Origin: Bog-756 sp963829235
GTDB taxonomy: Bacteria; Actinomycetota; Acidimicrobiia; Acidimicrobiales; RAAP-2
DNA length: 64,000 nt
Assembly (NCBI GenBank): GCA_963829235.1
Contig: CAWHIF010000008.1
Location: 1-64,000, forward strand
Direction: 5' to 3'
This document shows positions 9,819 through 19,494 of the stretch, in pieces. The translations under genes and the position numbers were made by a program. Within the stretch, counting starts at the first letter, position 1; every line of letters starts with the position of its first letter. The notes under the pieces were generated by a model that had not been told where the DNA came from, ran no database searches, and worked only from the letters and a program-made list of their open reading frames with translations.

Positions 9819-11273
9819 TCACACCAGTTCGAACTCACCGGGTCGCCACGTCTGGTCGAACCACGGTTCGAGAGGCCCGTAGAGGCGGAGGAGAGTGAAC
9901 CAGCCCTTCCCGGGCACTGTCTGGGTCCAGTTCGATTCGCACCCCTCAGGTGCCTCAGGCCCGAAGTAGAGGTCGATCGAACCATCGGGGTTCTCCTCGA
10001 GGTCACCTGCCTGGTTGTTCTTGCTCGGGTACGGCTGGCTCGTCTGCAGCTCAGATCGGGTCTGGGGGTCATAGACCACTACGGACCAGAAGTTCTTCGC
10101 CGGGACGTTCGGTGGGAGCGTCAATCGGTACGACTTGCCCCCATCGAGGTAGGCACCGGAACTGTCCCGATCACCCCACGCATACTGAGAGCCGGCACCG
10201 ATCATCTTCATCGTCATTGCCGGGGTGTTCAGCGTCGCCATGTAGAACACGGCGGTGCGAGCATCAAGGTTCCGCTCGCTCTCCCCGTCCAGCAGGAATC
10301 GGTAGTCCCGACCGAAGAAGCCGCGCTTCCAGTAGCTGCCCTCGTATAAGAAGTTGTCCGGGACGTTGGTCTGGAAGAACAAGGTGCGGGCGGTGCCGTT
10401 GGCGACGGCGACGGCGTCAACTAGCAGCTCTCGCAGGCGCCGATCCGGCTCAAAGGGATGGCCTTTGCGGATTCCGATGCTGGCGATCAAGCCCCTGGTC
10501 TCCGGGTCGACGATGTCGACCGGCTCGCGATCGATGACCCGGTGCAGCTCCTCGTAGAACTCGTAGGTATTGGCATGGATCGTATTGAAGACCCGACCCG
10601 ATCCGTTGATGAACTCCATTGGGGGTGGATCGTCCTTCCGATCGAGCGGGTAGATCTTCACCCCATTGCGGAACATCAGCGATGCAGATTTCGTACTGCC
10701 GTCGACCACGAACCCACGCAGGCAGATCAAGTTGACATAGCTCGTCGACTGCGCCAAGAAGTAGCCCTCGGGCACTGATTCCTCGTGGCCCGGGGGCAGG
10801 ATCAAGTACTTCCCGCCCTCACCCCGATCAGGGCCGGGTGCACCCATGTCCACCACGAAGCGGAACCACGCATCATCGACGGTTCCGGGCCCACAACCCG
10901 GAGGAATCTCCACGACCGTAGGGCCGTCCCGGTCGAGGTCGAGCACGCCGAGGGCGTAGACGGTGTCGGTGTTGCCGGTGAGGAAGAGGGAGTTGGAGTC
11001 CATCAGATCGTCGTAGATCACGACCTGGTTAGCCGCCGTTGCGCCGATCTCTCCCAGACCGATCCGCACTGCTTCGAGCGAAGCCACCTGGACGGTATTC
11101 AAGAAGACCTCCACCCCTCGCAAGAAGGTCAGATGATCGAGCAAAGTGGATGCCGTAGCGTCGGTTGGCATCCCGTCGAAGAACTCCAAGGTGCCGAGCC
11201 GGGTTGACACCCGGTCCGGTGTCATGACCTTTTCCGGAATGACCGTGTTGAAGTTCGGCGTGTGCGCGGACAT
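9819..11273 (-). CDS. DUF1254/DUF1214 domain protein
   Basis: 484 residues from ATG 11273, chosen over the upstream 11369 start because GGAAAGG stands 7 bases before it. The N-terminal half matches DUF1254 (DSNSLFLTGNTDTVYALGVL and EIPPGCGPGTVDDAWFRFV). The C-terminal half matches DUF1214 (WSVVVYDPQTRSELQ and YFGPEAPEG, then WFTLLRLYGPLEPWFDQTW). No signal peptide is evident. Such proteins occur widely in soil bacteria with no settled function. The frame is intact over 1.4 kb, and no neighbour is close on this strand. Confidence 0.85.
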   Translation of the reverse strand: MSAHTPNFNTVIPEKVMTPDRVSTRLGTLEFFDGMPTDATASTLLDHLTFLRGVEVFLNTVQVASLEAVRIGLGEIGATAANQVVIYDDLMDSNSLFLTGNTDTVYALGVLDLDRDGPTVVEIPPGCGPGTVDDAWFRFVVDMGAPGPDRGEGGKYLILPPGHEESVPEGYFLAQSTSYVNLICLRGFVVDGSTKSASLMFRNGVKIYPLDRKDDPPPMEFINGSGRVFNTIHANTYEFYEELHRVIDREPVDIVDPETRGLIASIGIRKGHPFEPDRRLRELLVDAVAVANGTARTLFFQTNVPDNFLYEGSYWKRGFFGRDYRFLLDGESERNLDARTAVFYMATLNTPAMTMKMIGAGSQYAWGDRDSSGAYLDGGKSYRLTLPPNVPAKNFWSVVVYDPQTRSELQTSQPYPSKNNQAGDLEENPDGSIDLYFGPEAPEGCESNWTQTVPGKGWFTLLRLYGPLEPWFDQTWRPGEFELV

Positions 11274-11521
11274 GGGCCTTTCCATCTCTGATCGATCAGC
11301 TCGGAGGTTGCCCTCCTGCGCCGCCAAGGGGCAGCATCCGAGAAGAATATGCTCTTTGGGCACAGCCATCAGCTAGTTCTTGCGACACTCGGCGTCGGCA
11401 CACCGACTCGGCTCATCGCCGAGTTCGCCGAGCAGCCGGGCGCTGAGGACGGTCCCAAGTCCTGGAAGGGATCGGATGGCCTCGGTGGTGATCTGGACCC
11501 TCCGGTGGAGCGACCCCGTCA

Positions 11522-11565
11522 TGTCAGTTTAGGTTGACAAATCGGGATGTCAGTCTATACTGACA
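11522..11565 (+). promoter_or_regulatory. near-consensus promoter with each box inside an 18-bp operator; leaderless start
   Basis: TTGACA (11534-11539) and TATACT (11556-11561) are separated by 16 bases. Each lies inside an 18-base TGTCA...TGACA palindrome: TGTCAGTTTAGGTTGACA (11522-11539) and the fully symmetric TGTCAGTCTATACTGACA (11548-11565). The two are 26 bases apart, start to start. The predicted start of transcription is at 11568-11569, the A of the ATG. Binding of the HTH product to both sites would block the promoter. Confidence 0.75.
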
Positions 11566-11568
11566 GGC

Positions 11569-11781
11569 ATGGACATCGAGAACCTCAGCGTGAATCTCTC
11601 GTCGGATGACCCGGCAATTGGGCTCCGCGCCTCGTTGGCGCTCCATCGCCTGGCTGAGAGGGTCGAAGCGAACCACGTCGCGTCGGCCCGGGAAAAGGGC
11701 TGGTCGTGGCAGCAGATCGGAGACGCCTTGGGCGTCACCCGCCAATCCGTGCACACCAAATACAACAAGGAGTCATCATGA
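11569..11781 (+). CDS. small HTH DNA-binding protein, probable autorepressor
   Basis: 70 residues. An N-terminal helix (LRASLALHRLAERVEANHVA) is followed by a helix-turn-helix at residues 45-65 (GWSWQQIGDALGVTRQSVHT). This two-gene arrangement, a short HTH protein followed by a Clp N-terminal-domain protein, recurs in actinobacteria. The stop overlaps the next start by 4 bases, so translation is coupled. The double palindrome at the promoter is the obvious target, though that link is inferred. Confidence 0.82.
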   Translation: MDIENLSVNLSSDDPAIGLRASLALHRLAERVEANHVASAREKGWSWQQIGDALGVTRQSVHTKYNKESS

Positions 11782-12289
11782 CCACCGAATCCGTTGTGCC
11801 AGAGATGCTTCACGCCTGGGCCATCTATCTGCGGGCCAGTGAGGAGGCTCGTCGCCGAGGTGATCGCCGAACTGGCACCGATCACGTCTTGCTCGCCTTG
11901 TTCGAGGATCCCTCGATCGAAGCCGTGTTGGGCGTGAGCCTGCAGCAAGCTCGCCAGGCCCTTGAGTCGCTCGATCAGGAAGCCCTGGGCGCCCTGGGCC
12001 TGGGGTCCGGCGCCGACGCTCCCCCACTGCCGATGCGCGCCGTGCCGAAGAAGCCGAGGATCAGAGACGTCGCGCAAAAAGATCGCCTCCGCATGACGCC
12101 CGCGGCAAAGAAAGTGCTTGAGGAAGCGTCAAGCCCAACCGTCGGAAGCTCCAGGTCACGGCCCAGCAGGTGCTGGCCCAGATCCTCACTCTCCAACCAC
12201 CAGATCCTGCGGCGGTGCTGCTGGGCGCTCTCGGCGTGAACACGTCAGAGGTTCGGCGCCGATTGGATGCGGTCACGCCCGACAGCTGA
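11778..12289 (+). CDS. Clp N-terminal-domain protein without AAA+ module, one frameshift
   Basis: About 170 residues from ATG 11778. The first 70 residues resemble a Clp-N repeat (MLHAWAIYLRASEEARRRGD, then TGTDHVLLALFEDP), and a second repeat begins at MTPAAKKVLEEA. A one-base slip near 12120 moves into the frame ending VRRRLDAVTPDS at 12289. No ATPase domain follows, so it is a stand-alone Clp-N protein, perhaps an adaptor or substrate sensor. It is coupled to the HTH gene by the ATGA overlap. Confidence 0.75.
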
Positions 12290-12442
12290 GTCCCCAGCGA
12301 CATTCACGACTTCGAGCGAAGGTGTCCGGATCGGGCCGTCCTCGGCAGGCCACAGTCGCGAGCACCGGGCTCCCCGTCGAGTGGCCTGCATCGCCCAGGG
12401 CCACTACCGTTTGACCTCCTATCCAGTGGCCCAGGAGGAACG

Positions 12443-13440
12443 TTGACCCAGAGTAGAGCAGGGACACCGGGACCTGTGGAGTTCTACGCAGAGGTATTCG
12501 ACGCGGTCACGACCAACGTCGCTCGAGTGCTCGAGGGCAAGGACGAACCGGTCCGTTTGACCCTGATGTGCATGGCTGCGGGCGGACACGTCCTCCTCGA
12601 GGATGTCCCCGGCGTCGGCAAGACGACTCTGGCCAAGGCCCTGGCCCATTCGCTCGGTCTCGAATGGCACCGGATCCAGTTCACGCCCGATCTGCTTCCC
12701 TCCGATGTCACCGGCGTCAACATTTTCGAGCGCGAGCCAGGGCAGCTTCCGGTTTCGGCCTGGAGGTGTGTTCGCCAACATCCTTCTCGGCGACGAAATC
12801 AACCGGGCTTCCCCGAAGACTCAGGCCGCGCTCCTCGAGGCCATGCAGGAAGGGCAGGTCACCGTGGACAGCACGTCCCATGCCCTTCCTTCGCCATTTC
12901 TGGTCATCGCCACCCAGAACCCCGTCGAGCATGCGGGCACCTACCCGCTCCCCGAGGCCCAGCTCGACCGATTCCTGCTCCGTATCGGCATCGGATACCC
13001 CGCACACGATGCTGAGGTCGCCATGTTGGCCCGTCACGGAACGGGTCCAGACGCCGACCATCTACCGGCCGTCGTAGAGCCCACCGTGGTGCTCACGCTC
13101 ATGCGGGTGACCTCGCAGATCCACGTGGCCGACCACATCAAGCACTACATCGTCCACCTGGCGGAGGCAACCCGCACCCATCCGTCGCTGGTGCTCGGCA
13201 TGTCCCCACGCGCCGCACTGGCCCTTCAGCAGGTAGCCCGCGCCCGGGCCGCCTCCCTCGGTCGGACATATGTGATCCCCGACGACATCAAGGCACTCGG
13301 TGAACCTGTGCTCGGCCACCGGCTCAAGCTGACACCGGCAGCAAGAGCAACAGGTACAACCGTGTCCAATGCGATTGACGACGTCTTCCATTCGGTGCAG
13401 ACCCCGACAGGTGACGGGCTTTCGGTGACCAAGACGTGGA
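12443..13440 (+). CDS. MoxR-family AAA+ ATPase, one frameshift
   Basis: Start TTG 12443 follows AGGAGG (12433-12438). The protein has Walker A EDVPGVGKTT, then after a slip near 12770 Walker B (LLGDEINRASPKTQ), the sensor region (VIATQNPVEHAGTYPLPEAQ) and the C-terminal lid (LGMSPRAALALQQVARARA). It is about 330 residues, normal for MoxR. It heads the widespread moxR-DUF58-transglutaminase-like operon, in which MoxR is thought to act as a chaperone for complex assembly at the envelope. The exact stop is obscured by a second slip near the DUF58 start. Confidence 0.88.
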
Positions 13441-14677
13441 CCGTCCGGCGAGTGTCCCGCGCTTTGCCCGGCCCGACGCGAACGAGGCTGGGCGGTGGTG
13501 GTCGCGCTGGCGCTTCTCGGTGCCGTTGGTCTTGCCGGGTCCAACGAACTCCTTGCCCTGTCCGGGGCGGCAGGAGCGTTGCTGCTCTACTCGACCCTGT
13601 GGGTGTGGAGACGCTCTCCTTCCCTGGAAGTGCAGATCGAGGCGTCGCCCCGACGAGTGTCGGCCGGATCCCGTGGAACGGTCTCTGTTGTCATGCGCAA
13701 TACCGACCGACGGCGTTCGCCCATCATGACGGTCCGCCGATCGGTCCCTGCCCTCGTCGCAGGTCGACCACCCGGTGCCGGTCCTCACCGTGCCGTCGAT
13801 GGCTCCGGGGCAGCTCACGATCGTCCGAGGCGTCGCTCCGCTGGGCCAAGCGGGGTGTGTACGAACTCGGCCCGGCACTCGTCGACGTGAGCGACCCATT
13901 CGGCGTGATGCACAAGATGCGTATGTCACCCCAACAAGACCAGGTGGTGGTCGTTCCGCGCGTCCTGTCACTCTGGGCGCTCCCTCCTCCATTCGGTCCG
14001 GCAGCACCAGAGGCGAGCGAACTCACGCAGGTCGGCTTCGAAGGCGACGAGTTCCACGCCATCCGTGACTATGAGCCAGGTGACGACCTCAGGAAGGTGC
14101 ACTGGGCGCTGACTGCACGGACCGGGACCCTGATGATCCGCGAGGACCATCCGTCGGCCCGGGCCCAACTCACCGTGTTGCTCGACCTGCGACTCGGCGG
14201 AAGGACGAACCCGCGTTCGAGCTCGCGTGCTCGGTCGCTGCCAGTGTCGCTGTCGCTGCGGTCTCCGAAGGTCGTTCGGTGCGACTGGTCACTTCAGATG
14301 GGATGCCCGACGGACTTCGGTCACACGCAAGAACATGCCGACCAACTGCTCGACCTACTGGCAAGGGTCGAACCCCATGCTGGTGGACGGGTCGTCGATC
14401 GGCCCGGCGAGCTGGTCGACTCCACGGCGATGGCAGCCTGGTGGTGATAAGTGCGGCGGCAATCACGTCGACAGACATCGTCATCCTGGCGCTGCTCGCC
14501 CCTCCCGAGTCGGTGACCTTGGTCGCGATCGACCCCGCGCCGGACGTCAAACAACGATCCCCAGCGCACAACCCGTTGGTTTCCAAACGCCAGCTCGCCC
14601 TTCTCGTGATCGACATTGTCGACCACCAGACATTTCAGCGGCATGGAATACCGCCTTCGCCCCACCTGAGCCGATGA
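13436..14677 (+). CDS. DUF58 (von Willebrand-like) protein, frame-disrupted
   Basis: Middle gene of the moxR operon. Two N-terminal helices (AVVVALALLGAVGLAGSNEL and the following span) are followed by a beta domain, then the DUF58 signature FHAIRDYEPGDDLRKVHW with the MIREDHPSARAQLTVLLDLR strand. The pieces lie in three frames, with slips near 13485, 13760 and 14200-14290. The last frame ends at 14677 with a 4-base overlap with the next gene. The most likely start is GTG 13436. DUF58 proteins are membrane-anchored with a vWA-like domain outside the conserved motif; function is unresolved. Confidence 0.8.
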
Positions 14678-16299
14678 AGAAGCGTGCGTATCCCCTGACA
14701 ACAGCGATACTGGCACTTGCGACGGTGGCGGCCGCGGCTGGATTTTGGAGGGTGTTCACCGGCAACACGTGGATCGTCCCCCTCCTTGCCATGGTGCTCA
14801 GCATCCATCTGCTGAGCTGGTGGTTCCGCCGGACCAACGCCCCCTTCACTCTCGCAGTCATCGCAATCCTATGGTGATTGTCCTGGTGTCGATTTGGACG
14901 GTTCTGCCATCGTCCACCTCTCACGGCGTACCGTGGACAACAACGTGGGACGCGGTGCAGAGTGCTCTCGATCATCTCGGGAACAGCGTTCCCCGTCCGC
15001 CTGTGCACCCAGATGCCGGCTACATGCTGGAGGCCCTGTGGTTGGTGGGCATAGGCGCGGCACTTGCTGACATGGTCGGCATTTCGGGTGGGCTCAACAT
15101 TGCAGGCCATCGTTCCGGCCGTCGCAATATTTGCTCTCTGCCAGGTGCTCGGTGGATCCACCCACGGTACGGTCCTCATCGCCGGCCTGACCGGGGCCTT
15201 CGACCGCGTACCTGCTCGCCCATCGGGCAACCGTTGGCAGGGCAGGAGCGACTTGGCTGGGCGGATCGCCGAAGGGTTATCTCCGGAGTGTCATCAGAGC
15301 CGGCGCAATCGGAGTCGTCGCCGCCACCCTGGTCGCCATCGGTATCGGATTCCAACTTCCCAAGTCGGCGGCATTGGGCACCGATCGGCAGACGCCCGTC
15401 CGACCCCATTCCGCACCACCGCCTCCACCACATACCTCCCAAAAGACTGGAGCCGGCACCGATCGACTCTCGACAGGCACCGACTCCACCGAACGGCACC
15501 AAACCGCACCGGAACAGCGCGGTCGCGGCGTCCCGAAATGGACCGGGGAGGGGTTGACCACAACGGTCCCGATATCCCCCAGCACATCCGCCAGTGTGGG
15601 TCATTGCCCTACTGGCGGCCCTCCTCGCCTTGGCCGCCTGGATCATCGTCAACGTCGCGTATCGACAGATGCGTTGGCGACGAAGGAGACGTGGCGATGG
15701 AAATCCCTCACCGGCCTACTCAGTACGAGTGGCTTGGTCAGAACTGACCGAAACCCTGGCCTTGTGGAGCCTCCTTCGCGAACGTTCGGAGACTCGTGGC
15801 GAGTTCGGCCAGCGGGTCGGGGCATCATTTGCCACCCAACTCCGGACGACATCACACCGAACGGCGATGCGTGAAAGCGGGGAATTCTCGTGGATCGATC
15901 CTCCCCGAGTTGCGGCGATCGCCGATCGGGCGGCTTTCTCCGACGACTGCACTTCCTCCAGACCTTGCCCGGTCGGCAGTCGACATGACGGAACAGATCG
16001 TCAGAACGCTACGGGCTCAGGCATCCCTCCGAGCCAAACTTGTCGGGCTCATTCTCCCCCGCCGGAAGTTGGGTCGTGGGTCGGATCGATTAACTCGTGT
16101 CCAGCCGAAGAGAGGACCGAGCCGGCACCGTGCCGCTTTCTCGCTGTGGGCCTTCCCTCACTGCCATGGCGCACCGGGAGTCGGGTCACCTTGCGGCCAG
16201 GAGTGTCAGGGCCTGGATAACGCCCGCGCCGTGATCGGGATAGTCCGCCGGACGGCTCACCGTGCGATGTATCGACGACTAACTTCGTATTTCAAATGA
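14674..16299 (+). CDS. TgpA-like (DUF3488/DUF4129) membrane protein lacking a visible transglutaminase core; frame-disrupted
   Basis: N-terminal helices (LTTAILALATVAAAAGFWRV, PLLAMVLSIHLLSWWF, then MVIVLVSIWTVL and GVVAATLVAIGIGF in other frames) match the DUF3488 membrane region. A Pro/Thr-rich linker follows (PVRPHSAPPPPPH). Another helix (VIALLAALLALAAWIIVNVA) leads to a DUF4129-like tail (RVAWSELTETLALWSLLRE and PPRVAAIADRAAFSDD). The Cys-His-Asp transglutaminase domain normally lying between the membrane region and the last helix is not seen in any frame. Slips occur near 14877, 15110, 15230 and 15960. The end is uncertain. Confidence 0.65.
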
Positions 16300-16321
16300 T
16301 CAGAGAAGTGAGCTCAGGCTT

Positions 16322-16994
16322 GTGCTGAAGGTCGTCATCGGAGAGATCCTTCCTCTTGACTGGCAGTGACTATCCGCGCTGAACATTATCCCGGCGATTC
16401 TCCTCCTCTTCACTAGTAAGCCATTGCTGAATGCCCTGAGCTTTCTGGCGGGTTTCGCGGGAGGCGTCGCCGTGGTCCTCGGGCTGCTCATCTCTCTCGG
16501 GGGAACGGTCAACCTCTCGACGGATTCGAACCATTCGACTTGGGCGGGGATACTGAAACTGGGCCTTGGCGTGTACCTCCTCTTCGCAGCGGTCAAGAAG
16601 TTTCGTGGTCGCCCAAGAGCTGGCCAGGAAGGTTCGCTCCCGAAGTGGATGGATGGAATCGCCGGATACTCCTCGACGAAGGCGCTCGGTGCCGGCGCAG
16701 CTCTCGGGGCTCTGAATCCCAAGAACCTCGTGGTCGGCTTGGCAAGTGCCGCCGCGAACTCGGAGGGAGGGCTCTCCACCGCACCAGTAAGTGGTGGCAG
16801 GTGCCGTCTACCTCGTGGTCGCTGTCCTCGGAGTCGTGGCACCCATTGTTGTGATGCTCTCGCTCGGAAATAGGTCGCATGAGGTGCTCGAAAGTTGGAA
16901 TACGTGGCTCAGACAGAACAATGCCACTGTCATGTCGGTCCTCTTCGTTGTGTTTGGCGCAGTGTTGATTGGGCAAGGCATCGCCGGCGTCTAG
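16322..16994 (+). CDS. GAP-family (Sap-like) membrane protein, two frameshifts
   Basis: Starts at GTG 16322 (VLKVVIGEILPL). After slips near 16365 and 16790 it shows six hydrophobic spans: NIIPAILLLFTSKPLLNALS, AGFAGGVAVVLGLLISLGG, ILKLGLGVYLLFAAVK, GAGAALGALNPKNLVVGLAS, VYLVVAVLGVVAPIVVMLSL and VMSVLFVVFGAVLIGQGIAG. The NPKNL motif in the fourth is a family mark. GAP/Sap proteins of mycobacteria take part in export or addressing of cell-envelope lipids; the cargo here is unknown. Confidence 0.75.
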
Positions 16995-17351
16995 ATAGAG
17001 CCAGCCGGGAAGGCCGGTCGGTGGCAGTTGGCGGAGCGCGAGCACCGATCGTGTCCGATTCGGAGGAAGGCAGGGCTGCGTCGCCGGAACGGTGTGCCAG
17101 TGGGGCCCGGTGGACACGGGTATCCGGTTCGGGCACCGTCCGACGCCGGTGAACACCGCTGTCCTGTTGCCCTTCAGGCTGGACATGCCCAAATTGCCGT
17201 TCGGGCCGAGCGACGGGCCGGTCGGCGGGGCTGAGGGCCAACAATGCCCCACCGTGGGCCGGTCGGCGCCCATTGACTTGACCTCCGGGCTGACAGTCAC
17301 CAATGTGGTGCCGTGCCCATTCGCCCTTCCCGACAGCCGGCTGACCGGCCC
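16995..17351. other. intergenic region with no supported gene
   Basis: Open frames exist on both strands because of high GC, but none gives a protein-like product and none has a ribosome binding site. The stretch is rich in short GGGCCGGT and CCGGTCGG motifs and may form secondary structure. I see no RNA gene. Confidence 0.4.
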
Positions 17352-18540
17352 ATGGGCGTCCTCGATGGAGTCAAGGTGATCGAGGCTGGATTGTTGGTGC
17401 AGGGCCCCCAAGCGTCACTGACCATGCTCGAGTGGGGGGCCGAGGTCATCAAGGTCGAACTTCCTGGGTTCGGTGACCAGAGCCGGTGGTTGCCGATCAG
17501 CTGGGAGGATCGTCGCTCGGCCTTCTTCACCGCCTACAACCGGGGAAAGCGAAGCGTGACGATCGACCTTCGTGTGCTGACGGTCGCGAGGTCTTCCTCC
17601 GACTGCTCGAGGGGGCCGACGTCGTGATCACGAACTTCAAGCCGGGGACGATGGAGGAGCTGGGGTCTGGGCTACGCCGACGCGGCCGGCGCGGAACGAG
17701 CGGATCGTCTACGCCATGGGGTCATCGTTCGGTCCCGAAGGTCCCGACGCCGGCCGCGAAGGAGCCGACCTCAGCGCGCAGGCGGCCGGTGGCCTGATCA
17801 GCACGACTGGCGGCAGGGGGGCCGACCCGAGTTCGATCGGGGCTACCATCGCCGACCATATCGCTGGCCAGAACCTTCTCGCCGGGATACTCGGCGCCCT
17901 GTACGCACGAGAGCAGACGGGCCGGGGACAGCTGATCGAAACCTCGTTGCTCGGGGGCCAGATCTGGGCCCAGGCCGGCGAATTTACGCGTTACCTCATG
18001 TCCGGGTCGGTCTCGGGGCCGAGCGGCCGGGGCCACCCGATGATCCCGGGCATCTACGGTGTCTTCCCGACGTCTGACGGCTGGATAGCCATCGTGGGCG
18101 TCGTAGGGCCGGCCCGCGATCTCTTCTACCGGACCATCGGTCGGCCCGATCTGATAGCCCAGTTCGATCAGCTCCTGTACTTCGAGGATGACCGGGCCGC
18201 TCTGTGGCCCATCCTGGACGAGGTATTCGCACAGAAGCCAACCGCCGAATGGTGCCGCTTGCTGGGGGATGCCGGTCTGCGTTTCGCCCCGGTGCGCGAT
18301 CATGCCGAGGTGGCGGCTGATCCCGGCGTCCGGGCCAACGGGTACATCACCCGGGTCGCCGGATCCGGCAAGGGGGCGGGTCAGCAGGAAATCGTACGTG
18401 CCCCAGTTCGCTTCGCCGGTCAGGTGCCGCCGGCCGTCGTCGAGGTCCCCGAACTCGGTCAGCACACCGAAGAGGTTCTTCTCGAGAACGGATACTCCTG
18501 GAACGACATCGGGGCCCTGTCGGCGGACGGTGCCATCTAA
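17352..18540 (+). CDS. family III CoA-transferase (CaiB/BaiF type), two frameshifts
   Basis: Start ATG 17352. The N-terminus (MGVLDGVKVIEAGLLVQGP, then AEVIKVELPG) and AYNRGKRSVTIDL are family hallmarks. After slips near 17575 and 17690 the remaining frame carries GADLSAQAAGGLISTTGG and the Asp in ATIADHIAGQNLLAGILGAL, which aligns with the catalytic aspartate region of the family. The C-terminus (GQHTEEVLLENGYSWNDI) is complete. Such enzymes swap CoA between organic acids in degradation of carnitine, oxalate, bile acids or aromatic acids; no pathway genes adjoin, so substrate is unassigned. Confidence 0.88.
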
Positions 18541-18732
18541 AGCCGGGCGGATCGGCTGCCCTTCTGAGGAAGGGTTGGCGTCGCTTGGTCTCGGGAGGGA
18601 GTGAACCGGTTTCGGTCATCGGTGATCGGGCACCCGTTCGGCGATCTCCGACGGGTGGACATGGAGGGATGACGGAGGTGTGGCAAATGACCTGGAAGCT
18701 ACGCTGTGACTCCGGCGTGAACGGGGGATCGT

Positions 18733-19029
18733 GTGACACGCAAAATACCGACTTTGCAAGCCTCTCGGACAGAACTCGATGCCATCGACGCATCACTCGT
18801 GCGACTCCTTGCTCGGAGGTCCCAGGTCATTCTCGACGTGATCCGATACAAGAGGGCCAACTCGATGGCCGTCGTCGATCGAGATCGTGAGGACCGGATG
18901 TTGGCCAGCATTGAGGACCTGGCGAGTTCAGAGGGTGTCGATCCCAGAATCGCCCGACAGGTTCTGAGATCGGTCATCGACGCCTTCACGCTGCTCGAGG
19001 TCGAAGACCTTGGGGCCGATCCCACCTGA
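18733..19029 (+). CDS. chorismate mutase, AroQ type
   Basis: 98 residues from GTG 18733, with a short purine run upstream. The all-alpha pattern fits: ASRTELDAIDASLVRLLARR (first helix with the active-site Arg), ILDVIRYKRANSMAVVDRDR (Lys and Asp region), RMLASIEDLA and a final helix ending DAFTLLEVEDL. It catalyses chorismate to prephenate for Phe/Tyr synthesis, or supports a secondary pathway. There is no aro neighbour and no signal peptide, so it is the cytoplasmic monofunctional form. Confidence 0.85.
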   Translation: MTRKIPTLQASRTELDAIDASLVRLLARRSQVILDVIRYKRANSMAVVDRDREDRMLASIEDLASSEGVDPRIARQVLRSVIDAFTLLEVEDLGADPT

Positions 19030-19264
19030 CTGGCGGCGGTCGATTCCGCTCACCAAAATATCTCCCAGTCCCGCCGCTGTGAATGAGGCGTGAACATGGA
19101 GCCGACCGGACTCAGGCGGTCGGAAGCTGTCACCGCTTCTCCAACGGGGTCTATCGTGGATGGGGGGCCCCGTAACGAAAGGGCTATGGGCTCGTTTGAG
19201 TCAGAGACAAGGCGCGGATAGGGTCGGCTTGAGCCTGCCCAGAAGCCCGAACGGGGGACAGTAG
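19030..19264. other. intergenic region, no gene seen
   Basis: No protein-like frame, tRNA or clear terminator is visible. The stretch GGGGGGCCCC near 19157 could begin a hairpin downstream of the chorismate mutase gene, but it has no T-tract. Confidence 0.35.
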
Positions 19265-19336
19265 ATGAGACATCGTCTGACAAAGCTCAGCCTCCTGGTG
19301 GCCGGCGCCGTCATGGTTCCGGCGTCGTTTGGATGA
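19265..19336 (+). pseudogene. orphan signal peptide of 23 residues, remnant or miscalled start of a secreted protein
   Basis: ATG 19265 opens a textbook secretion signal: MRHRLTKLSLLVAGAVMVPA, then SFG and a stop. Nothing protein-like continues in the same frame, and other frames over the next 150 bases are not convincing either. It may be the leftover start of a lost gene, or a slip may hide a short secreted peptide. It lies 160 bases before the glycosidase-like gene. Confidence 0.4.
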
Positions 19337-19494
19337 TGGCATTGTCTGGCAGCGGCTTTCGGCCCAGATTGGATTCGGATTTCGACTGGCGAAACTCGTC
19401 AACGAAATTTGATGATTCCGACGTTTAGGCGGGAAATCTTGAAAGGGTATAGAGGTTCGATGAGCCTACTCGACGCACCCGCAGGCCTGTTGCC

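Noticed and set aside
12603..14447. A 614-residue plus-strand ORF suggesting a MoxR-DUF58 fusion protein
   Set aside because: The join lies at slips on both sides of the usual moxR-DUF58 boundary; two separate genes with a short overlap are the norm and explain all pieces.
16995..17351. Candidate small protein in the gap before the CoA-transferase
   Set aside because: Frames on both strands are Pro/Gly-rich with no start signal; looks like compositional openness.
19150..19264. Possible riboswitch upstream of the secreted genes (GC-rich paired segments, AACGAAAGG)
   Set aside because: No match to a c-di-AMP or other known aptamer core that I could build; too weak to annotate.
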